Assembly (NCBI GenBank): GCA_963921195.1 | Contig: OY992540.1 | Location: 78,481,337-78,545,336, forward strand | DNA length: 64,000 bases | From: Pegoplata infirma | Taxonomy: Eukaryota; Arthropoda; Insecta; Diptera; Anthomyiidae | Reading direction: 5' to 3' | Shown here: positions 44,345 to 56,153 of the stretch, piece after piece | How the letters are laid out: each line of letters opens with the position of its first letter | Position numbering within the stretch: the stretch's first letter is position 1 | The notes under the pieces: generated by a model | Databases searched by the model: none | The model's input: the letters and a program-made list of their open reading frames with translations, nothing else | Told to the model about the DNA's origin: nothing | Made by a program: the position numbers and the translations under genes

Positions 44345-45065
44345 TGTATATTCCCAGTTGGCAACGTCCTCGAGTCATCCTCAGTGACGGCGCGGTGACA
44401 TGTCAGAGTCACTGCTGACATCTACAAGACATCTCTATATACTGAGTTGAGGACAGTTTCATATAAATTTTAAAAATTTCCCCACTCAGTCAGCAGTAGT
44501 CAGGGAATGTTGACTTTCTGGGGACATGTCACCTAAGACTTCTTTGGGGAAATGTCTGAAGTAGTACAAAAAATCTTCGTATTTCCTTTAGTTTTTGCTT
44601 TTATCCATTTTCATTTATAAATTATCTTTCTCATATTTAGAAAAAACTTTTCGCCTTTTTTAGTCCCAACTGGATTTAAACCTGGAACCTCCAGTTTATT
44701 AGTCCCACATCTAACTACTTGTTACAAACTTTATTTTGAAAATTGTTCGTACATTTATTACTTTTATACTACTTGTTAGATTTGATTTTATTTTAAATAA
44801 ATCAATAATATTACCATCTTTTTGTTGGAAAGTGAAGAGTTAGCTAGGTTTAAAATTCTAATTTATAATACCGCTATTCTGAAGACATTTTCTTTTCGAC
44901 GTCTTAGAGGAATTGTCCACACTCTTAAAGCAAACATTCATTGCTGACAGTGTTATGACATGTCATCAAGGATTACCTACGATTTTTCAGAACCTGAAGA
45001 CATTTCCCCAAGTAATCACTATGTAAATTTCCTCAGTGACACATTTTCTGGGATATTTTAATAAA
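44345..45065. repeat. Imperfect inverted-repeat region with tRNA-like centre
   Basis: GGGGAAATGTCTGAAG (44560) is the complement of CTGAAGACATTTCCCC (44994), and TCAGTGAC/GACATGTCA blocks recur at both sides (44375-44430, 44520-44535, 44955-44965, 45045). The start CAGTTGGCAACG looks hAT-like, but no matching right end or 8 bp duplication was found. Confidence 0.45.
44663..44722 (-). pseudogene. tRNA-like segment
   Basis: On the minus strand AAGTAGTTAGATGTGGGACT recalls a D-arm and TCCAGGTTTAAATCCAGTTG a T-arm (B box GGTTTAAATCC). Stems are incomplete. It sits near the centre of the inverted-repeat region. Confidence 0.4.
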
Positions 45066-46661
45066 CTCTCCATTTCAAAATTCAAGTTTTTAAACAATCA
45101 CAAATTCTATCTCCATCAAAACATAATAAAAACTAATGGAAAGATCATTAAAATTTTTATTGTGAAAATCTTTAATTAACATCTCTAAAACAAAAATATT
45201 TAATTCAACTTATAAACTTTCATATGTGGTGCAAGAATATAATCCACATTAGCAAAAACTACTATAAAAATATTTAAAAGATTATAAAATCCTAGCCAAC
45301 AATGTTAAAAAAATCATAAATGGAAATAGCTGGTAGTAATAATAATTTACATAAAAATGTTATTAATGCTTGTATTTTAAAATACAAATCCCATATAAGA
45401 GTCGCGATACTATGAAAATCATAAAAGTCATGTGGCAGAGAAAAAGGCTGCTCTACTAAAATATAAGGAGATTTAATAAACAGCGATGCCAGATTAAATT
45501 GTTTTAAAATTTTTACCAAATTTACTTACAAAGAAGGTTTTGCACTTGGCAACCATCGATTATCCCATAACTCTCATGTACTAAAGGAAAAGGGAAATAA
45601 AAACAGGAAAATATAGAAAAATAAAAAAAAAAAAAAATCCAGAGAAATTCAGAAAAAATTAAAAAAAAAATCTGGAAAGTTAAAAAAAAAAAAATTAAAA
45701 AAACGAGACTACAAAAAATAACCCACAAAATAGGTAAAAACAAATTTGAAAAACCATTAAACTGAAGAAAAAATACATACATAAACCATTTAAAATTTAA
45801 AGAATAATCATTTATTTTTACTTACAGAACAAAAATAAAATTAATGACTTTAGAAAATAAATGCTAATGAAGGTCATTATTTTTTATGATGTTATAATTT
45901 AGAAAACCCACAAAATTTGTCATTATTAAAAAATAAATAAACGGAAAACCTTTTAAACAAACTACAAACAAACATAATTTTGGATGACTTTTGTCGTTGT
46001 TTTTAAAGCGCGTTTTAAAATTTCGAAAAAAAGTGTTGCCAATATTTTTATCGAATTTCCATTATCTGGCAAGTTTGCAGTGGCAATACTACTATTAAAT
46101 ATCCTTGCACATAAATACCTCTTGATTCTTATCACATGAATAAGAATTATTTATACAATCCTTTAATGTTAGATTTAAAACAAAAAAGACAAAGGTTTTT
46201 ATAAACCAGGGTTGTAGTATCACTTTCATACAGTAAAAAATTTAAAAAAACAAAAGAAGGATTATTAAACGAAAAAAAATATAATTTGTAAATCATGAAT
46301 TGCAAAAAAGAACAATTTTGTGTATAAAATTTCTTTTGTATAAATTTATAGTAAATCCCAACACTTTATATGCATAATTGCCGGATTTCCTTTTTTTGTT
46401 TCTGCTGCTCTGATTCGTATATTTTTGTATTCTGCCACACTACATTAATTTGTTAAACATCAAATGAGGATTTTTTTCTTTCCACATAATGTCCTTGATA
46501 TTTAAATAAAATTTATTATAAATGTGCGTGATTCAGCATGTGTAGCACGTTTTTTTTTTTTTGTGGAAACATATTCCACTTTTATTTTTATACATATAAA
46601 AACGCAGTAGCAAAATGAGAATCAAATTATAGTTGTAATGTTACTGACCATTTTTCGTATA
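45066..46661. other. AT-rich sequence without a gene
   Basis: It includes an A-rich stretch (45590-45720), whose minus-strand Phe-rich frame is low-complexity, and TGTTGCCAATATTTTTATCG ... CAGTGGCAATAC at 46034-46090. No complete element was recognised. Confidence 0.55.
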
Positions 46662-46663
46662 TA

Positions 46664-47487
46664 CAGTGGGCGACAATACGACAGACAAAGTTAACAATTC
46701 TAAACGTTATTAATATCAAATTTTTGAAGCTTTAATTTAAGCTTGAAAGCATCCAGATTGAGTAAGTAATAAATGTGCGAGGGTCGATCTGGAAAATGAA
46801 ATTATTTATAGTAATTTTTCAGAAAATTTTTTAAAAATATTTCTAAGTCGATTTTTACTAAGTTCAAACATTAGAAATTTACAAAAGGGTTCAATTGTTT
46901 TTATACATTGATCAAATAATTTTTCTATCAACCCAAATTAAGTGCAGCAGAAAAAATCCACATGTTTTTTGACCTCCATTTCTTTTGACCACCAATTTTT
47001 TGTAAACAAAGAAAATATGTTATTGTTTATTAATTTTAGTACTTACACCTAAGTTTTTCTTGTTTACAAAAAGTTGGTCGTGAAAAGAATTGGATGTCAA
47101 AAAATGTGGATTTCTTCTGCTGCACTTAAAAAATTTCTTTGATTATTTTGGTGGCTGGAAAAATTATATGATTACTGGATAAAAGCTATTGGATTTTTTT
47201 TTTAAATGTTTATTGTTTACACTTGGAAAAAATTGACTTAGAAATATTTTAAAAAATTGTTCTGAAAAAAGTCTATAAATAATTTAATTTTCCAGATCGA
47301 TCCTTGTAGCATATTTATTATTTACTCAATCTGGACCAAACCAAGCTTAAGTTAAAGCTTTATAATTTTCCTACACATTTTTTTTAAATAGTTCTCGTTT
47401 GATATTAAAAACGTATAATTTTGTTAACTTTGTATTTAACAAATTTCATATTCTATAGAAAAGTTACCAATGTATTGTCGCCCACTG
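46664..47487. mobile_element. Element L: Tc1/mariner-like palindromic MITE
   Basis: It starts CAGTGGGCGACAATAC and ends with the exact complement GTATTGTCGCCCACTG, with TA on both sides (46662-46663 and 47488-47489). CAGTG-type ends on a TA duplication are typical of Tc1/mariner. The arms (about 400 bp) pair through most of the element, for example TGCAGCAGAAAAAATCCACA near 46942 and TGTGGATTTCTTCTGCTGCA near 47105. It is 824 bp with no transposase. A fragment lies at 14297-14435. Confidence 0.88.
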
Positions 47488-47489
47488 TA

Positions 47490-47863
47490 TATAAATGCGG
47501 CAAAACTCCCCCCTATTGTGCAAGATGGAATATGACACCTTAAGCGAACTTTAGATGTAGGATTTACTATATTGGGTATAATGTGAAACTATACAGCAAA
47601 CTTTTTCGCTTTCTTTATAAATACATCAATTTGAGGGTGATTCAAATAATATAATTCACATAAAAACTCAACATTAGGGGTGCAACTTTTTCCGGAAAAA
47701 TTTATCATATTACCATAAAGTGACATAATTAATAAAAAAATTCAAAAACTACACTTTCAAATTTTAAATAAACATTTATTTTTGAATTTTGCAATGAAAA
47801 AAAAATATATTTTAGTTCGACGTCGTTAATTTTCCCCATTATGAATTAACTCTTACACCCAGA
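47490..47863. other. AT-rich spacer with a dispersed repeat
   Basis: 47740-47855 (TTTTAGTTCGACGTCGTTAA, TTTTCCCCATTATGAATTAA) is a partial inverted copy of 49165-49270 and matches about 42035-42078. Confidence 0.5.
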
Positions 47864-47865
47864 AA

Positions 47866-48277
47866 AGTTTTACAGTAACTATTTTCGGTTATTCAAAAAG
47901 TTTTTAGTTAAAGTTGTTTTAAAAGTTTAATCGATTGTTTTTCAAGGAATTCAAAATATTGAATGATTTATACAGTTGTTAAAAAATAAACTACAAAATT
48001 TACGGAAAAATATTTTTATCAGTTAAATTATTTGTGACTGATTATACCGTATAATTTTACAGAAGTACGGTTTTTGTAGTTTGTTATTCAAAAAAAATAT
48101 TTTTACTCCACAAAATAAAAAAATGTAAACAGTTAAAATAACTGAAATATTATTTGTTTTTACAGAATGTCCAGTCATTTATTAACGTTTAAAAATAACT
48201 GAAAAAGTATGTAGTTTCAAATGAAATATAAGTAGTCCGTTTTTTCAGTTGAATTTACTTACAAAATATTTTAAGTG
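47866..48277. mobile_element. Probable CACYCAAAA-type element Q
   Basis: It starts CACCCAGAAAAGTTTTACAG after TA and ends TTACAAAATATTTTAAGTG. Short blocks such as TACAGTAACT/AACTGAAAAAGT recur in both directions. The right flank is TT rather than TA, so this is a moderate call. Confidence 0.45.
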
Positions 48278-48593
48278 TTGAATATTCTCCCAACAAATTA
48301 TCCTAAAGTTTCTGCTTTCAACATTTTTTTAATTTTCATGATTTAATTGATGATCGTTTCGGCAGTTTTTCAATTATTTCTCATCATCAGAATTCTACAG
48401 AAAACGTTTATTATTTGTAATAAAGATAAAAAACGTTGAGAAAGGATATTAAAAAAAAAAACTTGATAACTCTACTTTTACAATTAGTTCGAGAGAATTA
48501 GAATCAAAAACGAAAACTGCATTTAACATTTGCCGATGACAAACTAATGCTTTAGGTTAAAATAAATGCGAATATCAACATCACAACTAGGGT

Positions 48594-49441
48594 TTCTTAA
48601 TTCCCGGACTTTTTCAATTCCCGGGAAATCGTTTTAATAAAATCGTATTCCCGGGAATTTTTTAATTAAAACAAATTTTGAACTTTATCATATTAAAATT
48701 GTTATATTACAAATTATGGTCGTATTTTCCAATTTAAAACCATTTTAGATGTATTCTTTTGTAAAATAGGCTTTTACTTCATATATGAAATTTTAAGTTG
48801 AAAACCAGGTTTTTTATATATTTTTTTAAATATCGATATTTTTGTTTAAGCATTATAAAGATTGTTGTTCTGAAAATAAAATACTTAATTTCGTAAAGAA
48901 GAAATCATTGAATTTTAGATTAAGAAAACTTTTGCCAATTTGCAACCAACATTTGAAGTGAAATTTAGTTTTTTCCCGAATAGAAACCTTAATCACAACA
49001 TTATTACCACAATTTTCCAAAAAATTTTGATAATGGGGAAAAATTGGAAGATTACCGAAACGATCGAAAATTCAATTCTAAAAATTACGAAATTTTTGAA
49101 AGCAGAAACTTTAAGAGCATTTGTTGGTAGAATATCGTAAAAGAGAAAGTAGAGTTAACATAAGTTATTGTTATGTTAATTTATAATGGGGAAAATATAT
49201 GACCTCGAACTAAAATAAACTATTTTTCGTTGCGCAAGTAAAAGGTTGAATAAATAACTTAATTTTATAATTACTGATAATTTTTTTTTAAACATAAAAA
49301 TGGTTTCATTTCACCTTTAAAATGTTATATTTTGAGTATATTTATTCTAGCTCGAGGTCCTTATCCTTTATTAATTAAAATTTTCAAGAAAATAATTTTT
49401 CGGTTCTAAATTTATTTATGTTGTTAATTTTTTCAAGACTT
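48594..49441. repeat. TTCCCGGGAA-rich segment, possible hAT end
   Basis: TAGGGTTTCTTAATTCCCGG at 48594 resembles a TAGGG-type hAT end and is followed by three ATTCCCGGGAA motifs (48630-48660). CTGGAATTCCCGTAATTTT near 50480 could be the distant right side, but the terminal complement is missing. An open frame at 48940-49140 has no known domain. Confidence 0.4.
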
Positions 49442-50024
49442 ACAAGGAGAGTCTCCCTGGTGCCACCCTCCGATCTTCATGAAATTTGGATATACTGTTC
49501 AAAATGAAAATTAATTCGATACGTATTTTTTTTAGCGGCCCAAACTCTTTTTAGGGGGGTCGATTTGTATGGGGGGAAATTGACCGTTTCCAGTTTTTTA
49601 CGATTTACGCCTATTTTGACAAAAACACTATAGGCATATGTGGTATCAGATTAAAGGTATTTAAAATACCTATCTCTTGGTGCTAACAACGTGCCAAAAA
49701 AGACTTTTTAGACTTATTGACAAAAATGTCCTAAAATTTTGTTATTTTACTCAAGTTGGCGAAAAGTTGTGCATGTTAAGACATGTGCTTTACACACGTA
49801 GATAGGTTTTCCAAAGACCTTTCATTTGGTATGTAACATGACTTGCATAATATAGGATATAAACCAAAAAAACTGAAAAATTACTGTTCTTCCCCCTAGT
49901 TTGCACCCCCTTAATATGAATTTGGGCCGCTATAAAAAATACGTGTCCCTTTATATTTCCTGCTCTACAAAATAAAACCAATTCCATAAATATCGGCGTG
50001 TGACACCAGGGAGACTTCCTTTGT
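49442..50024. mobile_element. Foldback family U, copy 2
   Basis: TTACAAGGAGAGTCTCCCTG then GTGCCACC at the left is matched by GTGTGACACCAGGGAGACTT then CCTTTGT at the right. It is similar throughout to 23142-23722 but in the opposite orientation (ATGAAATTTGGATATACTGT lies at the left here). Non-coding. Confidence 0.75.
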
Positions 50025-50034
50025 TATTCCAAAC

Positions 50035-50405
50035 TTGTTTCGGAGTTTGTCAGATTCCCATATCAAGACTATTTAGCAAATAAAAAACCCTATACTACAA
50101 GTAGCAAAGGAAATTTAAATGACAAAATCACTAGTGTTCAAACTAAAATATTAATACATATTCGACTCTACTCCCATTGAGAATTTGATTAATTTTTGAG
50201 TTTGAACATTAGCAATTTGTCATTTAAATTCTCTTTGCTACTTGTAGAATATGGTTTTTATATTTGCTAAATAGTCTTGACAATGGAATCTCACAAATTC
50301 CGAAACATGTGCCAACTAAATCTTATAAAAATTACGAACATAAATAAATTTAAAACAAAAATAATTTTCTTGAAAATTATTATATGAAAATATCATAGAA
50401 TAAAC
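50035..50405. repeat. Dispersed repeat M, copy 2, with inverted arms
   Basis: CTACAAGTAGCAAAGGAAAT then TTAAATGACAAA (50096) is the complement of TTTGTCATTTAAATTCTCTT then TGCTACTTGTAG (50217). TCAAGACTATTTAGCAAAT pairs with ATTTGCTAAATAGTCTTGA. The right half continues like 14936-15150. Confidence 0.6.
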
Positions 50406-50953
50406 CTACTCAAAATTTAATTTTATAGTTTTAAATAAAACTTAAAAACTTTAATATTTGCGATAAAAAAATAAAATCCTGGAATTCCCGTAATTTTTTT
50501 TAGCTCTCGTTTAAAAAAAAAATCAAACGTTTGATAACTTCATCAAATATTTTTTCAAATAAATAGAACTTTTTTTAAATTCTGAAAAGTTCTTCCCCCT
50601 TATAAAAAAAACTGTTTTTAGTTTTACTGTTTCGTCTTTTTTTCTGGAACTTTTTGAAAACTCAGCATGTGCGTGATTTACTATATGATTTTTTTTTCTT
50701 CTTTATTTGCTACAACATATTAGGAACGGTATAACATTGATATCGGCATTCACACGTTTCTTTATTTTCCTTTCCAAAAATGCTGTTTGTCCGTCCCATA
50801 AGTTTTTCTAAAGCAACCCCGTACTGAAACTTATAGTGTGTGAATTTAACAACCATTTGTACAATAAACATGACATTAAATCAAAGTTCTTGACATTTGG
50901 TGAACAAATTTTATGTGTTCAATAATTTTTTTTTTCACAATGAAGAAAAAAAA
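50406..50953. other. AT-rich sequence without a gene
   Basis: No recognisable frame or repeat boundary, apart from the CCCG-containing motif noted near 50480. Confidence 0.55.
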
Positions 50954-51768
50954 AACAAGTAGAAAAGCTAAATTCGACCTTGCCGAATCTATGAATACCC
51001 TCCACAATGCCCTTTTTAAAGCAAAGTAAGTGAAAAAAATTTACAATTTTGATTAGAAATATTTTATTTTGAGTAGAAAACTTTTTTGCCGTTTTTGTAA
51101 GAAAAAAGAAAAATTAACAATTTTTGTTTGAGTGTAAAATATTTTTCGAGTGTAAATTTTTTTTAGTGTAAAAAATTTTCCGAGTGACAAAAATACTTTG
51201 TAAAGTAATTTTGTGGCTTACAAATGTTTTTAAAGCTTGTTTTTTTAAAGCTCGGTTTTTTCAACACGTGAATTTAAGGTGAAACCAATCTGAAATTTAG
51301 CGTTTTGCTTATAACTTTTGAACCACTGGACCGATTTAGCTGAAATTTAACACGAATCAGACTAGAGGAATGACAATTATATATGCCAAGCTTTAGAACC
51401 CTCAGAATTGTCTTTCGAAAGTTATCATGTTATTTATCTCGAAAATTCGAGAAAAACCCTTGCCGAAATTCACTCTTTTGCTTATAACTTTTGAACCACT
51501 GAACCGATTTCGCAGGATTGCAATACCAACCTGACCAGGTAAATGCTCAATATATATGCCAAACTCCAGGAGCCACCATCTTTCAAAAGTTAGCGTGTTT
51601 TCAACAGACAGACGGACTGACGGACATCGCTAGATCGTCTTAAAATCGATCGAGGATCATGAATATACCATAATACTTTATGGGGTCCTAGACCAATATT
51701 TCGAGGTGTTACAAACGGAATGACAAACTTATATATATCCTCTATGACTAGAGTGTAGGGTATACAAA
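50954..51768 (+). mobile_element. INE-1-like family B element
   Basis: 5' end ACAAGTAGAAAAGCTAAATT then CGACCTTGCCGAATCTATGA. Two internal copies of CTTATAACTTTTGAACCACT then GGACCGATTT (51308 and 51480), a GACAGACGGACTGACGGACA tract (51603), ACTTTATGGGGTCCTAGACC, TTACAAACGGAATGACAAAC and a terminal TCTATGACTAGAGTGTAGGG. The TTTATGGGGTC block is also present in Drosophila INE-1 as I remember it. Non-coding. Confidence 0.65.
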
Positions 51769-51903
51769 TTGTTAGAATTCGGTTTTGGACTGTGCCGAGT
51801 CATAAATTCCCTTTACAAGAGTTTTTCTAATTTTTTTTTTTTAAATTTTAAATTTTTTTTCTAATTTTTTCTGAATTTTCCGGATATTTGGTTAGTATTT
51901 AAT

Positions 51904-52258
51904 TATACCCTACACCACTCTGTGGTACAGGGTATAATGAGTTTGTGCTGATGTTTGTAACTACCCGAAATATTGGTCCTAGATCTACCTTCAAGTATAC
52001 CGATCGACTTTTTGGACCATTTTTGGACTTTGTCCCCCATATAAAAATATCGACCGATATTCAGTTAAATCGGTCTATTGACAAAAAATAAACCAACTCA
52101 ACTCAAATTTGAACAGTGTGTGTTTTCTACACTAAATAAAAATCTAGAAAAGAACATATCCAATCGGTCCATTTTTGGACTTGGGACCCATTTTCCGGAA
52201 AACACTGGTGTAGGTTAACATATGGTCGGTCTTGACCGACTATAACTTTCTTACTTGT
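51904..52258 (-). mobile_element. INE-1-like family A, internally deleted copy
   Basis: It begins with the 3' hairpin in reverse (ATACCCTACACCACTCTGTG then GTACAGGGTAT) and ends GACTATAACTTTCTTACTTG then TT. The middle, including the GACG tract, is missing. Confidence 0.65.
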
Positions 52259-53040
52259 TAGTTTGTGCTGATGTTTGTAACTACCCGAAATATTGGTCCT
52301 AGACCTACCTTCAAGTATACCTATCGACTTAGAATTACTTTTGGAGTCGATTTAGCGATGTCCGTCCGTCCTTCCGTCCATCCGTCTGTCCATCTATCGG
52401 TTTAAGCACGATACAGGTCGCAATTTTCAATCAATTGACTTGAAATTTAAAACTTAAGCATCTTTTGGACGAAGCCTATTGAAATTGGAGAAAATCGGTC
52501 CAAGTTAAGACCTAGCCCCCATACAAACGCCCCCTTTGGATTCGGCTTAAAAGACTCTAATAACCGTACTATAATAGATATCGCTTTGGAATTTATTAGG
52601 TAATCAAATATTGTATGCACGAATCACCATTCAAAATTTCAAAGGGATCGGGTCAGTCCTTCTGGTAGCCCCCTCACAAACCACCCTCCCGATATTCACG
52701 TAATTCCTTAAAAATTTATAATAATGAAAATATTTGATAAACATTTTATTTTTAGGTGCCAAACGTGTACTTTAGTAACCTTTTCAAATCTGAATATAAT
52801 TGGACCATTTTTGGGCTTAGTCCCTCATATACAAATTTCGACCGATATTCAGTTAAATCGGTCTATTGACAAAAAAAACAATTCCACTAAAATTTGATCT
52901 GTATGTGTTTTCTACACTAAATAAAGATCAAACGAAAAACAGATCCAATCGGTCAATGTTTGGACTTGTGACTCATTTTCCGGAAAACGCTGGTGTAGGG
53001 TATCACATAGTTGGTCTTAACCGACTATAACTTTCTTACT
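52259..53040 (-). mobile_element. INE-1-like family A, reverse copy
   Basis: It starts GTTTGTGCTGATGTTTGTAA directly at the end of the previous copy, so the pair share an orientation. GACG tract in reverse at 52358-52400 (CGTCCGTCCTTCCGTCCATC). It ends CGACTATAACTTTCTTACTT. The 3' hairpin is lost at the junction. Confidence 0.65.
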
Positions 53041-53160
53041 TTTTTTTTATAATTTTTCTGAGTTTTTTGAACCATTTTTCTAAGTTTTCCAATATTTTTC
53101 AAAATTTTTCCAAATTTTAACAGAAAAATTTTAACAGATTGGGGATTATAACTAATTTTT

Positions 53161-53241
53161 TTGAGGTCGTAAAATGTTGATGTGTTACAAACGGAACGAC
53201 AAACTTATATAAACCCTCTGTGAGAAGTACAGGGTATTAAA
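53161..53241 (+). mobile_element. INE-1-like family B 3' fragment
   Basis: GATGTGTTACAAACGGAACG then ACAAACTTATATAAACCCTC then TGTGAGAAGTACAGGGTATT is the last 80 bp of family B. Confidence 0.6.
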
Positions 53242-55284
53242 AACGAAAATAGAAAAATTTTCTTTATTTCTCAAAAGTTTTTCATTCAATATATTGTTTA
53301 TCTTTTTCCGTTTTTCTATTTATAGCACTTTTTTTGCAACTGTTTCCATGCGATAATTTGCTCTACTGCTTTTTAATAACTGGGTGTGGTTACGGTTTTT
53401 GTACATATTGTGTTTAGTGGATAATTTTATAATGCCTTAATCATCTTATTGACACGCTGTTTATAGGATGATTTATATGATGGGTAGACACACAGTTTTA
53501 TTTGCAAAAATTTACCCAGCCATTTATATTTGATGTGGGTATTGAAATGTTTGACAAATTTTTTTCTTGCACATAATATTTATAGGGATTATAAAAATAA
53601 ACACTTAAATAAAAGAGATGGATTTTAAAACATGGCAGGTTTATTAATTTAAAATAATTTTGGAAAACAGGAGGCTTCAACGGAAAAGATTTCAAAAATA
53701 TCGACTTTACATGTTAAATTATAGAAAGTGTCAAAAACCAATCGAATTTTAACTCCTATTGCTCGATTTTGAAATAATTTGGATTTATTAAGTCTTTTTG
53801 AGATTATAATCCTTAAAGTATGCTTTAAAAAATGTGCAAAATATATAAAAAAAAAAAGTTTCAAGTAAAGCACAAAAGATTGCGCTAGTGCAATCAGTAT
53901 TAACGATTGATAGGATATTATTGATAGCGCCTTAAGGTATGCTTTACAAATATTTCAACATTTCTACCATTAATGAACACATCAACAGAGTGAGTCGCAA
54001 ATGTATTAAACTATATCGTGTTTAAATCCAAATTATTTTTTTAAAAAACCAAAAAACTTTTTTTAGTAAATCCTAGTACCATTGATCGAAAAACACAGCT
54101 TATATATTAACAAATTACTTAACATATTTGGTCTTGAACGTCTAAAATTATTTTCATTATTTTTTTTTTTGTAACATTTAATATCCTAAACATTGGTTTA
54201 GTAATAGTTACAGATTTGTTACCAAAAATAGTAAATTAATTATATTAAATTACAGATTCGTGAGTTGTTTTTGCCATGTTTTTAAAAAAATCATGTTTAA
54301 AGATCTAATTTAAATAATAATATGAAAAAAATATCTACAATTACATGTTACAGCCTTAACCAAGTCAATATTAACAACAAATTGAGTATTTTTTTACACG
54401 TTCGTTTAATTAAAAATGATTTTCTAATATCAGTGCAATTGCTCTGAATATCGTGACTATAGGAAATTTATTAAAATCACCTCAAATGAGTTTGTATTAT
54501 GAACTCTGATATAATAGGAGCGTTTCTTGAATATTATGTTATGATTTTAATGTTAAGTAAAACATATTCATCTTTAACATTTTCGGTAAATTAAAAGATT
54601 TTAATTGATAGTAAATATTTCATTGGAAGTTTTAACATTACATCGGAAGTTTGAAGATTTTATTTTCAATGTTAAAACTCCACTTTAAATTGAAAGTTCC
54701 AAGTGAAACTTAAAAATTCAATTAAAAATTTACATTTATTTTATCGAAATTCTTAGAAGATTATTCAAAATTCTAAAAATGTAAACTGAGGTCTGAAAAA
54801 GATCATTCCAAAAGCATTGTTAAGATTTGCAATACAATTATAATTCGGAAAAGAGCATTTTAAGTTTATTTAGGCCTCTGTTCTGTTTTTCACAACTTTT
54901 TCAATTCACTTGAAATTATTCGAATCGCATGAAATTGAGATTGGTGTTTTGTTGTTTACGTTTCCTTTCGAAGTTAAAATTAAACAACTAAAAGTTAAAA
55001 AATTATGTGGAAAAAAATTGCCTTCGTTTTACTTTCACCAAACTTTATTTACGTGAATGAAAACGGGAAAAAAAAATTGGAAGTAAAATCTAGAACACCA
55101 AAAAAATTCGGAAATTTTATTTTTTGCATTTTTTATGTGAATTTTTTTTTTGGAACAGCGAACTTAAATTTGTACAAAATCATTTGAACTTCAAAAAGAA
55201 ATATTATAAAAAAAACCTCAAAAATAACCTACAAATCAAATAAATTTCATAAAAATCGGTTTATTAGTTTTTGCTGTAAAACTG
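53242..55284. other. AT-rich sequence without a gene
   Basis: Two minus-strand frames (53498-53695, 53649-53873) and one plus-strand frame (55005-55187) are short, Phe/Lys/Asn-rich and show no domain. No transposon ends were recognised. It is the longest stretch of the window with little visible repeat content. Confidence 0.55.
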
Positions 55285-55640
55285 CAGCCGATTTTGTCCT
55301 TTAAAAAAAAGAATACTACATTCGAGTGGCAACCCTGGCAATTCTAGTTGACCAAATTTTGTGTTATAAAATTTTAAAAATATAACGATAATTATTCTTT
55401 CAAATAAAAAATACTAAATAAACAAGTGAGAGTGTTAAATTCGGCTGTGCCGAATCTTTTATTCAGCCAATTTTGTCCTTTAAAAATAGAATACTACATT
55501 CGAGTGGCAACCTTGGCAATTTTAGTTGACCAAATTTTGTGTTATAAAATTTTAAAAATATAACGATAATTTATCTTTCAAATAAAAAATACAAAATATA
55601 CAAGTGAGAGTGTTAAATTCGGCTGAGCCGAATCTTCTAT
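55285..55640 (+). repeat. 178 bp direct duplication
   Basis: CAGCCGATTTTGTCCTTTAA at 55285 and CAGCCAATTTTGTCCTTTAA at 55463 start two near-identical units, both containing CATTCGAGTGGCAACC and ending in ACAAGTGAGAGTGTTAAATT then CGGCT. The second unit leads into the family B element. Confidence 0.8.
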
Positions 55641-56131
55641 ACCCTCCAAACTGTAAAAAAAAAAATTTTTGCCAGGAGCGTTTTTTTTTTAGATGGGGGG
55701 AGGGTGATGGGGTCGGTGGGGGACGTCGAGAGCACCTTTCCATCGCGATAAATGTACAAAATTGTTCATTTAGTTAACAAAAATACAAAAAAAAATGTAA
55801 AAAAGTATACTTTTTCAGCAGTTGGTTCAGTTCTTCAAAGGGGAACTTTTTCCCCCTTGGCCCGATTTTGCCTATTCACGAACTTAACCTGCATATGAAC
55901 ATAAGACAGATTTGTGCCAAACTTAAGGAGTCAAGCTGTTTTATTTTGGACTGCATTGTGTTTTCTACAGACGGACGGACGGACAGACGGACATTCATAG
56001 AATATCTTAGAATCGATCATGGACCAATAATATATATACTACTTTATGGGGTCCTCGACCGATATTTCGATGCGTTACAAACGGAATGACAAAGTGAGTA
56101 TACCCCCATACTGTGGTTGTATACTCTACAA
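55600..56131 (+). mobile_element. INE-1-like family B element
   Basis: 5' CAAGTGAGAGTGTTAAATTC then GGCTGAGCCGAATCTTCTAT then ACCCTCC. A G-rich insert (55690-55725), GACG tract (55968-55993), ACTTTATGGGGTCCTCGACC, TTACAAACGGAATGACAAAG and a terminal block CCCCCATACTGTGGTTGTAT. A LINE fragment is inserted just past its 3' end. Confidence 0.6.
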
Positions 56132-56153
56132 AATGTTGCGTATTTATATTTTT

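Noticed and set aside
45600..45782. Phe-rich hydrophobic minus-strand frame resembling a membrane protein
   Set aside because: It is the translation of a poly-A-rich stretch; low-complexity artefact.
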